Positions 45,903 through 56,807 of a DNA stretch of 64,000 bases are shown one piece after another; the stretch's first letter is position 1; the number at the start of each line of letters is the position of its first letter. The notes beneath the pieces are model-generated. The model had not been told where the DNA came from and did not search any database. It was given only the letters and a program-made list of their open reading frames with translations. This DNA comes from Chinchilla lanigera (Eukaryota; Chordata; Mammalia; Rodentia; Chinchillidae), in the NCBI RefSeq assembly GCF_000276665.1, contig NW_004955426.1, positions 24,120,278-24,184,277 of the forward strand, read 5' to 3'. The translations under genes were made by a program, and so were the position numbers.

Positions 45903-45980
45903 AAGAGCAGATTATATTTATTGGGGGAAAGAAAGCTTCTGTCTGATAGAGGGACAGAAGGGGGCCCGAGTGGATTGCTG
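45903..45980 (-). repeat. 5' R region of the retroviral RNA copy
   Basis: Homologous to 44210-44287. It carries AATAAA (45922-45917, minus strand). U5 continues beyond it, which is how a 5' R is recognised. It starts exactly at the TSD, with no U3 before it. Confidence 0.75.
45917..45922 (-). promoter_or_regulatory. R-region polyadenylation signal AATAAA
   Basis: Minus strand AATAAATATAATC. The same place in the 3' R has AGTAAA. Confidence 0.7.
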
Positions 45981-45997
45981 CATATTTCTAACTTTAA
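45981..45997. repeat. Right target-site duplication of the retroviral retrocopy
   Basis: CATATTTCTAACTTTAA; partner of 44185-44201 (15 of 17 match). Confidence 0.75.
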
Positions 45998-46469
45998 ATA
46001 AGGAAGAAACATACTTACTTAGTTTTGAAATGTTAGTGTTAGGAAATGTGAAATTGGCCAACTTATTTTGGTCAAAGAAAAGAGGTATAGAGTTGAGCAT
46101 TACTCATGCAGTTCCTTTTCCAAGAATCTAAATTTAACTTCACGGATTTGGTAAATTTAATAAGCTCTATGAGAACAAATGGAGCAAGTTATTCTAAATT
46201 GCACAAGTGAGATAATTCCAAATGCTATGATCCCACACCACCCTGTAACCCATTCAAGGTACAGAAATGTTAATTAGTGAACTTCAAAGTGGGAAGTTTA
46301 TTCATACTTTTATCAGAAATCATACCCAATGTGAATCACATTCTGTTAAACTTGTTTTGTGCCATAACATGGGAGTGGTGATGAGGAAGGTGAGAACACT
46401 TTAAAGAGGCATGCGCATGCAGAAATCCAGTTTATTTAATGTGCACAATGTATGGTAGTTTCAGTTTTA
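45998..46469. other. Unannotated sequence
   Basis: No gene or repeat recognised. Confidence 0.45.
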
Positions 46470-46690
46470 GTTTCCTTGAGGAACCTCTGTACTGTTTTCC
46501 AGGATGGCTGTACCAATGTGGAATTCTATCAGCATTATACATAGATCCCCTTTCCTCCACTCCTTTGTTAGCATTTATTATCACTTAATGTTTTGATAGT
46601 AGTAATGCTAAGATGTGTGATGCTTTAGCTCATTGCAGTTTTGATTTGCATTTCCCTGATGATTACTGATTTAAGCACTTTTTTATACAC
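46470..46690 (-). mobile_element. LINE-1 fragment, antisense
   Basis: Reverse complement of the late ORF2 region: 'gaggaacctctgtactgttt', 'tccaggatggctgtaccaat', 'tttgatttgcatttccctga'. It abuts a sense L1 segment. Confidence 0.75.
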
Positions 46691-47460
46691 TATGAAAAAT
46701 AGTAATCAGCACAGAATAATACTGGCAAATAAGAGACACATAAACCCATGGAACAGAGTAGAGGCCCGAAATAAAACCATGCCTGTATGTTCAACTAATC
46801 TCACCAAAGGGCCCAAAAATACATAATGAGGAAAGAATAAGCTCTTCAATAAATTTCGTTCTGAAAACTGGATATTCATATGAGAAAGAATAAAATTGGA
46901 CTCTTATCATATACAACACACAAAGAACAACTCCAAGTCGATTAGAGACTTGACAATCAGACCAGAAACCACAAACATTCTAGAAGAGAAAAGGGGAAAT
47001 GATTTACAACATTTGGCTTTGCAACAGTTTTAGAAATATGATTTCTAAAGCACAAGCAACAAAACCCAAAAGTAAACCAACAGGGCTGCATAAAACCAAA
47101 AAGTTCCTGCATGGGAAACAATCAACAGCATGGAAAGGCCACCAGTGGAGTGGAGGTAAATATTTGCAAACCATATGGCTGGTAGGATGCTAGCATCCAA
47201 AATAAAGAATTCAGAAACTTGATAACCAAAATTAAACACTCTGGCTTTTAAAGTGTGTAGATCTTTGCAAAAAGGAAAGGGGACTAAGAGACGGAGGGAG
47301 GGGAAAAGAGGGAAGGAGAAGGGGTGAAGAAAGGATTAAGAGGTGTGGGTAATGCATCAACTTCCCTCGATAATCTAACCACCAAGTACTGCAAACAACA
47401 GAAATAAAAAAGAAAATGGAAAAAGGACATGAATAGACCTCTTGCCAGAGGAGACATGAG
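46691..47460 (+). mobile_element. LINE-1 fragment, sense
   Basis: Sense ORF2 sequence after the reverse transcriptase: 'cccatggaacagagtagagg', 'aactggatattcatatgaga', 'ctagaagagaaaaggggaaa', up to 'ggaaaaaggacatgaataga'. Old and broken; the 46999-47193 frame is a piece of it. A purine-rich stretch lies at 47265-47340. Confidence 0.75.
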
Positions 47461-47690
47461 TGCATACATGGCAGGATTTCTCTCTTTTTAAGGCTGAATA
47501 GTATTTCATGGTATATGTGTATAATCACATTTTCTTTATCCCTATATGTGTGTATCCATATATTGATATAACAATCACATATACTCACATATACTCATAT
47601 AGGTCTATACAAGTTACATTTTCTTTATCCATCCCATCCATCTAGCAATGAATACAAGTTATTTCCACATTGGCACATGTAAATAATGAT
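47461..47690 (-). mobile_element. LINE-1 fragment, antisense
   Basis: Reverse-complement L1 again: 'gcaggatttctctctttttaa', 'ggctgaatagtatttcatgg', 'cacattttctttatcc'. A second 'acattttctttatccatccc' copy at ~47617 suggests a small internal duplication. Confidence 0.7.
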
Positions 47691-49590
47691 GATTGTAAGT
47701 GAAAAGTGCTTTTTTTTCCAATCCAATGTCTCCACTCCTAATTATTTACTTGCCTGACAAAAAAAGCTTGAGTAATGTTATTATTAAAAGGTAAATTCAT
47801 CAGCCTCAATATAATACATGGAACCCAAGGTGTTTTCCAAATGATGTGGGAAATCCTTACTATCAGAAGGCTATTCACAAAGTCAGGGCATCACCAGTAG
47901 AGTGCGGAGGGACAAAGTTTAGATACTGAAAAACACTGTCGTTATATTTATAAATTTCAAAAGGACTTGGACTGACACTGTACTCAGGAATAGTTTTATT
48001 AGATATGATGGGCTGTTTTGGTCAATGTAAGAAAACATTTTGTCTTAGAATGAACATGATACTGTCTCTGTAACATTTTGTCTATCCTTCTTCTCCCTCC
48101 CCCACTGTACACTGTTTCACTGAGGAGTCCTTTGTGGCCTCACTAGAAAGTTTTTGGCTAAACAATTGGTATTGGTGCTTGCTTATGGGAATCCTGTGGA
48201 CAGAGAAACCATCCAGTTTGCATGACTAGCTTGGAGGACTTCATCTTGTTTGCTAATAAACGTTTGCATGTTTGGCAGACTGTGGTTTAATATTTACCTC
48301 CACTTTAGCAAGCCACCTGTTGGTGAGAGGGACACTGTGTTCCCCTCTTACAGATGGAGGCTTTCTTCTGTATAAACTAAAAAGAATTTCATAGTTTCTA
48401 GGTTTTGTCACTTACTGGCTGTTTGAATTACATTTTATGTAAATGTTCTTATAATAATATACTGACTATCTACCAGAATCTATGCTGGCTTATCAGTAGC
48501 AAAACCTTTTTCTTGCAGATCCTACTTCTGAAATAGTAGCTGCTTTGTGGCCATTTTCTTGTGTGATGAATACTTTTCTAATTATTATCTTCCCTCTCAA
48601 AGTATGAGAGCATTCTAAACACACAAGCAATGAAATCAAAAGCCTCGATTTGCAGTCAGATTCACTACGTATATTTTACAGTATAATGGCTGGGGTAGTC
48701 ATTAGACTACAAGTGATTATGTAATTGTTCTTTTCTCTCCAACATTATATACAGCAGAGGGCAGTAGTGAACCGCACATTTTCTGTGCTTATTTCTGTAA
48801 ACTTCAGCCAAATAACAATAATTTAAATATAATATTGAAAACATCCCATATTCAATCATATTTTCGTTTTGTGAACCAAATGTGATTTGCTTAGAACATG
48901 GCCCAGTATATAGAAGCTAACTTTTGGCCTCACTCTTATGCTTTAATTCAACAATTTTGATAAGAGTGTAGTGTTTTGCATCTCAACATTCATAAGTCAA
49001 ATTGGACAAAAATTAGACATTTCAATTTTTTCTAAGAAAAATGTGATTTTCTTAAGAAACTGTAATAGCATACATACATATTAGCTATTTTTGTCCTGAA
49101 GCATTTTCTTACATAGGAAATTACATTTTCATGATATTTTCATCTTTTAAATCACTGTTTTTCTTAACAAATAATTACATTTAAATGACTAAAAATTATA
49201 GTTATACAATAGAAAAAGGTCCCCTTCATTTTCAAAATCTATTTTTGCTTACCTGAGCTAGTCAGTTTCAACTTTTTAGTAGTTTTTTATTTTCTGGCAT
49301 TCATTACATGATTTATTTATTACGATACATTTTAAATGTCACATTTATTCTCATTTTTCCTTATTGTTTATCTTAAGTATCATCTCTTTTCTTCCTAGTG
49401 AAGAAGATGAAAAGTGAGCTTTCTTGCACTCGCCTCTGACATCCCCTAACCTTATTCCTCCAACACACAACTTAAACTTGTTGCATTTGTCCCCTGCTGT
49501 TTATTCATAGCTTGCATTTATTAAATATATATCTACTTATAGCATATTCAACTCACTGCAGGGGGTGCCCAATGAAGGAAAAGTCCTATA
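47691..49590. other. Unannotated; possible LTR-like patch at 48.07-48.33 kb
   Basis: 'gctaataaacgtttgcatgtttggcag' with a following 'gcaagccacctgttggtgag' could be an R-U5 segment of an LTR, but no other landmark supports it. The rest is AT-rich without recognised features. Confidence 0.35.
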
Positions 49591-49760
49591 CAAAATGGTA
49601 AAAGAGCAACAATGGATTATTAAAAAAACAGGCAAAGTCAGACCTTTTACAAAAGAGTATGTAAATGATCAATAAGAATAATATCCAAATGGCTAAAGTA
49701 ATTAATTCACTAAGGAACTGCAGATTAAAACATAATGAGATACAGATATAAAATGAACAC
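49591..49760 (+). mobile_element. Short LINE-1 fragment, sense
   Basis: 'caggcaaagtcagacctttt', 'atatccaaatggctaaagta', 'gcagattaaaacataatgag' correspond to the L1 region before the ORF2 end. Confidence 0.6.
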
Positions 49761-50368
49761 AGGAGCCAGAGTTAGAAAGACTGTCAATTCAAGTAAAGCT
49801 AGGGAGAGAGCGAGGGGAAGCGCAGATGGGAGGCACAGAAGTCAGCCCCATTCTTGGGCTAGGAGAGCTGGATTCCCAGCAGATGTTTACTGAATGAAAA
49901 CAATCCAGCACGCGCCAAGCAAGGTCAGCACAGAAGGAAGCTTCCTCTGGTAGCCTGCTAGCATCTTCTGCTGCACAAACACAAACTGGATGCCAGAAGG
50001 TGCCAGATGCAACTGAATCTGTCCATAAAGATCAGACTCCTAGAACACAGATCACAGTGGAGCAAAGAATAGAGTCTACAGAAAAAAGAGCCAGCGTAGT
50101 TCAATCAGTTATGCATTTCTCTCTTCCTCTCTCCTTTCCCTCCTCCCTCTCTCAGCTATTTTTGTTTGACTTTTTGACTTTTCGCTACATGTACAAAATG
50201 AAATCAAATATCCCCAAACACTTCAGAATCCCAAGCAGATGTTATTTGTGTGCCTGTAAATCAGGTCTGTGCTAGGATCACTGACAGAAACCTCGGTACT
50301 CTTGAGCAAGGTACACTACCCTTAAAGTTTGGAGATGAGAGAACAGTTAGCTAAAGACAGTGACAGGA
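49761..50368. other. Unannotated sequence
   Basis: No gene or repeat recognised; the 50000-50275 frame (91 codons) has no domain. Confidence 0.4.
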
Positions 50369-50750
50369 GCTGTATCTCAGTCAGTTTCTCGGCTCGGGAC
50401 AAAATGCCCAACACCTACAACTTGGGAGGAGAGGTTTATTTTAGTTTATGGTTTTAGTCCATGGTGGGCTGACTTCAAGTCAGAAAGAAGATAGCAGAAG
50501 AGCAGGGTGGAGGAAAAAGTGCTCAACCTGCAGTGGCCAGAAAGCTGAGGAAAGAGGAACCGAGGATGAGGAAGCACCCTTCTAGGTCACATCCTCAGAG
50601 ACCCACCGCCCACCAGACCTCACTCCTAGTGACAATTCCCCTACTGCAATGGCCGAGTATCCAGAGGAGCGCAATATGCCCACCCCCAGTCACTTCAAAA
50701 CACAGGAGAATTCTGGGGGACATTTTAGGTCTAATGTATAAGATTCCGCT
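50369..50750. repeat. LTR-like dispersed repeat, copy A
   Basis: Shares the order of landmarks with 56240-56640: 'cagtttctc..gggacaaaat', 'acttgggaggagaggttta', 'agtccatggtgggctgac', a 'gctgctcaacct'-like segment and 'gggggacattttaggtctaa'. This resembles an antisense rodent ERVL/MaLR LTR, but I could not name the family. Confidence 0.55.
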
Positions 50751-50809
50751 GCTAGCCCCCAAAGATTCATGTCCATGTCATTTAATTGTTGTTAAAAGCT
50801 ACACACATG

Positions 50810-50887
50810 CTGGAGATATAGGTCAGTGGCATGAGTGCCTGCCTGGCAAGCGTGAGGTTGTGAGTTCGATTCCCGGTACCACAAAAA
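50810..50887 (+). mobile_element. ID SINE
   Basis: 'gctggagatataggtcagtg', 'gtgcctgcctggcaagcgtg', 'gagttcgattcccggtacca', then A-rich; a (CA)n tract follows directly. Probable TSD is the ctacacaca motif, blurred by the CA repeat. Confidence 0.9.
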
Positions 50888-50888
50888 A

Positions 50889-50889
<1 letters not shown>

Positions 50890-50936
<47 letters not shown>
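50890..50936. repeat. (CA)n microsatellite
   Basis: About 22 CA units directly after the ID element. The 167-codon frame at 50533-51036 runs through this tract and is not a gene. Confidence 0.97.
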
Positions 50937-50940
<4 letters not shown>

Positions 50941-51768
50941 CTAGGCATACACAGGGTTAAGATCATCATATCACCATCAGTATCACCGTTTTCCACATCC
51001 ACACCTTGCCCAGTGGAAGATTTTCAGAAGGGGTAACACACATGGAGCTGTCCCTCCTAAGATCACAAGGCCTCCTTCTAGAATACCTCTTGAAGGACCT
51101 GCCTGAAGCTGTCTCATAGTTATTTTTATGTAAGCCATGGAGTATGTTGATCTAACTATAAAAGTATGGCATAATAAAATATATAAACCAGGGTTATAGT
51201 CATTTATTATCATTATGAAGTATTATGTAAAATACATAATTTATGCATTGTACTTTTATATAAGTAAGAGCACAGCAGGTTTATTTAAACTACACAAACA
51301 TGTGATTAATGCATTGTGCTAAATTTCAACTGCCACAGCCACTTTGAGTGATGGGAATTTTTCAGCTGTTTTATAATCTTGTGGAACAACCCCAATACAT
51401 TTTCTATCATTGACCAAAACTTCATGTGATGCATGACTGTGTGTGTGAGAGAGAGACAGAGAGAGAGAGAGAAGGAGGGAGAGAAAATGCACATCTCTGT
51501 GTATATAGAAAAAGAAAAAAGTTCTAAAGCTGTTTACCAGTAGCTTATACTGTCCCCATAGATCACTTTTTCTTTTTAAAATTTATACTTTTGATTTGTT
51601 TACTATCTCATAATAATTTCTACATCTTCAAATGTAATATTAATAATTACTTATAAAAATTCTTTTTAATAGAAATTCTTTTCCTGCCAACTTTGTAACA
51701 TTCAATTTTTTATCACAGTGTACATTTTTATTTAATTGTTTTATTTTTTTTTCTGATCTAAAAGTTAT
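50937..51768. other. Unannotated; GT/GA microsatellite
   Basis: A GT then GA tract lies at 51439-51484. No gene or dispersed repeat recognised. Confidence 0.45.
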
Positions 51769-51920
51769 TATGGGGATCCAGGCATAGTGGTGGATGCATG
51801 CAATCCAGCACTCAGGAGGCTGAGGCAGGAGAATCAGCCTGAGTTAGAGGCCAGCCTGAACTACAGAGTGAGTATAAGATGAGCCCTGAAGAAAGAGACC
51901 CTGTTTCAAAAAGCCAAAAG
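51769..51920 (+). mobile_element. B1 SINE
   Basis: 'ggcatagtggtggatgcatg', 'cagcactcaggaggctgagg', duplicated module and 'gaccctgtttcaaaaagcc'. TSD aaaagttat at 51760-51768 and 51921-51929. Confidence 0.9.
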
Positions 51921-52458
51921 AAAAGTTATGGCGTACTATAAAATTTCTCTTTTTTGAATTTCTAAGAGATTTTGTATATATATCATAGTGAATGAAATTT
52001 AGTGGTTATATTTTTGTTGCTTACTCTTAAATGAATTTTTATGTACTTATAGAAAAATGGATATTTGTAGCTTTGCATTTTGGAACTAATTAAAATATTC
52101 TCTGTGATCTGTTTATCCCCCATTGCTAATAAGCAGTTCAAAGTGTGAACTGTAAAATTAATTTTATAGTTATTAAAACAAAATTTTAAATTATTTAATA
52201 TTTATCTTTTGCTTGCTTTTTGGTAATGATTAAGAGAACTGAAGCTGCTTGGGTAAAAAATTCATGGTGGAATATGCCACCACAAATACTCGGGTACTGT
52301 ATGCCTTTCATCTTGGATTCTATGTTGATAGCACTACACTATTTCTGCTTGAATTTCTCAGCTATATAGATTACCTACTTACTTTAACCTTTTATTATTA
52401 TTTTGGTTTTGGTACATTTTTATGTCAAGTACTGTCAAATCTTATTATTAATTCAATA
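51921..52458. other. Unannotated AT-rich sequence
   Basis: No gene or repeat recognised; the 52249-52482 frame (77 codons) has no domain. Confidence 0.45.
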
Positions 52459-52541
52459 TTTTTTTTCGCTGTGGAGGACTGAACTCAGGGCCTTTGCCCA
52501 TGCTAGGAAAGAGCTCTCTCACTGAACTACTACTCAGTCCA
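52459..52541 (-). mobile_element. Old ID-related SINE, antisense
   Basis: 'ctgtggaggactgaactcag', 'ggcctttgcccatgctagga', 'actgaactactactcagtcc' is a reverse-complement, decayed ID. Confidence 0.7.
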
Positions 52542-52589
52542 AGACCTGCTTTTAATAGAATTTAATCTACTTATATTACTTTAACAGCT

Positions 52590-53310
52590 GTTTATCATGT
52601 CCAAAATAAAGTTCCTTCCTAAGAACTGTCATTCTTCAGTAATTTCCATCTTGATAAATAGTAATTATATCATCAATCCAGAGTACCAGTCACAAGTTCT
52701 CCCTTGTATATCTTGGAAATTCTATCTATCTGCAAGTAGTGTTGGCCGGATCTCCAAAGTGAATTTTTGTTTCACCTCTGCCCACCTCCCTATCTAATCC
52801 AACATTATTCCTCATCTACACTATTACATTATTATTACATTATTCCTCATCTACAGTGACTCCTGTGCTGCTGTTTCTGGGTTTCTCCATTTAGAAGCCA
52901 AACTCATATCTTCAAAGTATAAGGCAGATTGTGAAATTCTTATACTTAAAACCTCTCTATGGGTTCTCATTTCATTTTAACCCAGATGCAAACTTACTGT
53001 TTTGCACAGATCTTATATTGTTTAATTTTTATATCTCTCCCCAACCTTAGGCCAGGTCTCTCTTAGTCTCTCTTATCTATCCCCACTGACCTTTTATCTT
53101 CAAACAAGCCAGGTTCATCATTTTTCCAGGATCTTCGTATGTACTTTTTCCCTACTCAAAATGTTCCTCAGCTCAGCTTTTCATATGGTTTCTTTTCATA
53201 AGTGATGCCTCAATTCCCATATTCCTTGACCTGTGAGGTTTCCTCAAAGTATTCTATCAATATAGATCTCTCTCTGTCTATCCAGTTACTCCATTACAAT
53301 GGTATCCAAA
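52590..53310. mobile_element. L2-like ancient LINE relic
   Basis: 'aaaacctctctatgggttct', 'catttcattttaacccagat', 'tgttcctcagctcagctttt' and 'tctttcataagtgatgcctc'-like order resembles the common antisense L2 pattern (cttcagtggcttcccatt..aatccaaactcc..tgttccctctgcc). It also holds a 19-bp direct repeat, acattattcctcatctaca, at 52802-52820 and 52837-52855. Confidence 0.45.
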
Positions 53311-53385
53311 TTCTAGAAGACAGTCTCTGGGATATTCCGTCAGTGAAATATTTAAGAGAACCTATCAGTGCAATTAATTTCCATA
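53311..53385. other. Short unannotated stretch
   Basis: Nothing recognised. Confidence 0.5.
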
Positions 53386-53591
53386 CACAGTAGTTTCTTA
53401 GTTTGCCAACTTAATTTGTCTCACAATTTTGGGGATGATGGCTGCATTTGTGGTTGTGTAAGGAAGATGTCCTTGATTGTGTTTGTCACCTTATAAGGAG
53501 TTTGTGAACAGAAGCAAAATTTTATTGACCATTTTTGTTTACAAACCCAATTTTTTGCAAACAGAAGCATTTGTGAACCGAGGTATTACTG
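53386..53591. mobile_element. Tigger-like miniature DNA transposon
   Basis: Right end 'gtgaaccgaggtattactg' then TA (53592-53593) is a CAGTAATACCTCGGTTCAC-type terminus; the left end CAGTAGTTTCTTAGTTTGCC is its decayed partner. Inner 'tttacaaacccaattttttgcaaacagaag' phrases recur. No transposase. Confidence 0.65.
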
Positions 53592-54582
53592 TATTTTATT
53601 ATGTCAGACTGTATAAAATCCTGTCAGTTGTCAAGCAAGGGACAAAGGAAACCTTCATTTAATGTTTAATAAGCACACATGACAAAGATTTCTGTGTCTA
53701 TAAACATTTCTCTTAATGCAATTCAGCTTCGGGAGAAGGACATGTTGGCCCTAGTAGGATATGTTGAATATAATCACTTGGTGAATTTGAGAGGTAGGAG
53801 TAACTCATTAAACAAATAAAATTAACAAGTCAAAAGTTTCACTACTCAAAAAATATCCTATGAGATCACAGGTAATAGAGCACGAGAAAGAGACGTTGAA
53901 TACACACACACAGTAATTTTAAACCTCAGTAATTCTTTTGCAGAAATTCTTAAACCTCAAGTGCTTTATTTTCCTAAAAGATCATCTTTAACGTGTCAAA
54001 AGAGCATCAGTTATAATGTTAATATACTTCTCATGCTTTGGTATCAGGAGGCATGAAAATTATTAAATATTATAAACAACCGTCAGGATTTCCACAAGAG
54101 CTGAAGATAGGACTTCAGGGTTATTACACCAGTAACAACTCCCCGGCATTCCACGGCCTCATGAAATGACTCCTGTGACGCCACAACTCAGTCCTGTGAC
54201 ACTGAAGGCTTGGGGTCCTCTACTGTCACCTCACTATGCTGGCGTCTCTGCCGGTGCCCGCCGTGACAGCTTTATCCTGTGTATCTATTTGCTTCTGTGC
54301 AGAAGGCGGCATACCCTTATGCTTATACCTGAGCTACAAAGGAGTTGGATATGGCAGTCTTTGTTCTAACTTTAACGGGTAGAGTTCGGAATACAGAAAA
54401 TAAAAGAGGAGAAAAAATGTAGTGATTCTGGATTACATGCAGAGATTTGACTATCGATTCACTGGAATGTAAGACCATAGAGGGTTGTGGCTTGTCTCTT
54501 TTGTTATACGTGCAGCATGGAGAAAACTTATGTTGAAGATAAACTGCATCACTCCCATTAAATGGATTTAAGAAATAGAATG
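53592..54582. other. Unannotated sequence
   Basis: No gene or repeat recognised. The 54323-54646 (-) frame (107 codons) overlaps the SINE that follows and lacks a domain. Confidence 0.45.
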
Positions 54583-54718
54583 GGGCTGAGCATAATGGTG
54601 CATGCCTGTGATGCCAGCCCTCGGGAGACTGAGGTAGGAGTGCCACAAATTTGAGGCCAGCCTGGGCTACACACAGTGAGACCCTGTCTCAAAAAAAAGG
54701 AAAGAAAGAAAGAAAGAA
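54583..54718 (+). mobile_element. B1-type SINE without the internal duplication
   Basis: 'ggctgagcataatggtgcat', 'gccctcgggagactgaggta', one single 'gccagcctgggctacacaca' module and 'gtgagaccctgtctcaaaaa', with a GAAA-rich tail. Probable TSD aagaaatagaatggg / aagaaaagaataggg. Confidence 0.85.
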
Positions 54719-54915
54719 AAGAATAGGGTGAGGAGACATTTTCTCCGTTGTCAGCACCGGGTTACACTGGAAGTGGTAATGTTTGCCTCACATTTTGGTT
54801 GGCACAGGCTAAAGTCTCTAAGCTATGAGGTATATGAAGCAAAAGTTAAAAAAATCTTCCTCAGCCACTGCTTTTCGTGAGTGTAGAAAAGCCTGAGGAA
54901 GCAACCATGCTTAAT
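54719..54915. other. Unannotated sequence
   Basis: Nothing recognised. Confidence 0.5.
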
Positions 54916-54933
54916 TTCAAGAATATTAATTTC

Positions 54934-55253
54934 TTTTTTTTTATTTTAAAGAGGAAACAACAAAAAGAACATAACAAAAACAAAGACAAAATCAAAACAA
55001 CACAAAAACTATAAAAATGATACAGAATTTCAAAACAAGATGGTAGGAAATCAACAATGGTTGTTGTATTACTTATTGTTATCTTCAAAATAGTTGCTCA
55101 GATTACTGGATATAGGCATGCAAGATTGAGCAAACAATTAAACATTCACTGTTCCTTTCAATAAACCAGTAGAAACTTGTACTATAAGTATCTTAGCTAT
55201 CTTGTGTGTGTGTGTATATACATATATATATATATAATTTTGCCCTTCTTTCC
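54934..55253 (-). mobile_element. Young 5'-truncated LINE-1, lineage-specific 3' UTR (copy 4)
   Basis: Antisense copy of the 3' UTR seen at 5.7, 26.4-27.4 and 42.2 kb, including the TG/TA tract (55206-55237), with its poly(A) end at 54934. A perfect 18-bp TSD, ttcaagaatattaatttc, lies at 54916-54933 and 55254-55271. Only ~320 bp of the 3' end was inserted. The 54861-55088 frame is not a gene. Confidence 0.93.
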
Positions 55254-55389
55254 TTCAAGAATATTAATTTCAGGTTTTGTTAGATTCTAAATTGAACACT
55301 GATTCAGGATTCTTCAGAATATGCTAGCAGAGCACTCTGTAAGCATGGTTGTGTCATGTGTTCAGTATAATCACTAAATTTGTATTTAT

Positions 55390-55810
55390 TTATTATACCC
55401 TGCTGTTGTTTGGATATGGTTTCTCCCCAGGATTCGTGTACTGAATGCTTGATACCTAATTACTGGCAATAAGGGTTGGGACATTTAAGAAATAAGGCCT
55501 ACTTGTCAGTAATTATGAGGTCATGGGGCTATCAGCATTGCAAGGGTTGAATGTCTATCTGGAGGAAGTGGGTTAGGTCTTACAGGGTTGGATCAATTAT
55601 TCCAAGAATGAGTTGTTATAAAGTAAGCATGTGTTTGGCCTGCGTTTGGCTTGGGCTTCTGTTAGCTCTTGCTTGTGTGTCTGCAGTGTGATGCCAACCC
55701 CATGTTAAGATGCAGTATGGAGTCAGTACCAGGTAAAGCTAACCAAGCTTGGAGCCTTCAACCTCAAAATCTAAAATATGTCTCTTTTCCTTGAAAAGTA
55801 TTGATAACAA
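55390..55810 (+). mobile_element. MLT1/MST-type (MaLR) LTR
   Basis: 'tgttgtttggatatggtttc', 'tactggcaataagggttggg', 'tcatggggctatcagcattg', 'tgttataaagtaagcatgtg' follow the order of MaLR LTRs; the 3' end is decayed ('aaaatatgtctcttttcctt'). Confidence 0.65.
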
Positions 55811-56239
55811 TATTTAAAAAAAAAGCATCGCAATAGATGCTCTTAGAAATGAAGCATAAGAAAAACGTTTGGAAAAAATTGAAGAAGTACTGAGTAATTT
55901 TGTTATACCAACACAAAGTTCATATTAAGACAGTTTTTTGAAAGTAACTTGTACAACATTTACCGTATCCTAAATTTGCACTCTTTGCAGACTTGTGCAC
56001 ATATATTCTGCTTTCAGAACAGTTTTGTAAATTGTATATAAAGAAAAAATGGTGGAAGTTTTTAATAAAGAAATTACATTTATAAATGTTCTGTATTAGA
56101 ATATAATAAATCTGGAGTTATAGACAATTGCTACCCATGTTGTACAACAAATACCTTCTATTTTAGTTGCTAAAATAAAACTCAAAAAATAAAAAGACAT
56201 ATCCTGCACATTACTAATCTATTTACCACACCATTCAAT
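55811..56239. other. Unannotated AT-rich sequence
   Basis: Nothing recognised. Confidence 0.45.
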
Positions 56240-56640
56240 TAGCTTATTATACTAGTCAGCTTTCTCATTACTGGGACAAAATACTCAACATCCATAACTT
56301 AAAGGAGGAGAGGTTTAATATGGTCTATTGTTTGGGAGGATTTAGTTGATGGTCGGCTGAATCAAAAGCAGAAATAGGGTAGCAGAAGGGAATGGTAGAG
56401 AAAGCTGCTCAGCCTACAGTAGCAAGGACAGAGAAAAGGGAGAAGCTAGGAACAAGAATAGGCTTCCCAGACCATGCCCTCAGTGACATATTTCCACTCA
56501 GGCCCTGGCTGCTAATAGCACATTCAGCCACAATTCATTAATGGATTAATCCACTGATGATCCAATCACCTTCCAAAAGCTGTGTCTTTGGATACTTAAG
56601 ACTTTTGGGCAACATTTAGACCTAAATCATAGAGCTAGTA
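56240..56640. repeat. LTR-like dispersed repeat, copy B
   Basis: Parallels 50369-50750: 'cagctttctcattactggga', 'acttaaaggaggagaggttt', 'gatggtcggctgaatca', 'gctgctcagcctacagtagc', 'gggcaacatttagacctaaa'. It looks like an antisense LTR of an ERVL/MaLR-like family. Confidence 0.55.
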
Positions 56641-56807
56641 TAAACCAAAAGTGATATTGATTTCCTCTAGCCTCTGCAAATGTGTCTATTATTAAACACA
56701 TGCCTGCAATTGCTAATAAATATTTTTATGCTCACAAAACAGTGTGAAGCAACCTCAGTATACATATTAATGTTAAAGTAAGTTACAAACTCTTCATAAT
56801 TTACCTT

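Larger units (their letters stand above)
44204..45980 (-). mobile_element. L1-mobilised retrocopy of a gamma-like ERV RNA (R-U5-PBS-env fragment-U3-R-polyA)
   Basis: On the minus strand the parts run: R (45980-~45903), U5 (to ~45806), a tRNA-Gln-like primer-binding site (45805-45786), leader, a fragment of env (transmembrane subunit, to 44875), polypurine tract (44782-44772), U3 (44771-44288), R (44287-44210), then an A run (44209-44204). There is no U3 at the 5' end and no U5 at the 3' end, as expected for an RNA and not for a provirus. Flanking ~15-17-bp duplications with an L1-like site, plus the A tail, indicate L1-mediated insertion. gag and pol are absent. The env reading frame is broken by stops and a frameshift; not functional. 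Confidence 0.78.

Noticed and set aside
50533..51036. 167-codon open frame on the plus strand
   Set aside because: It runs through an LTR-like repeat, an ID SINE and a (CA)n tract; the threonine/histidine run is translated microsatellite.
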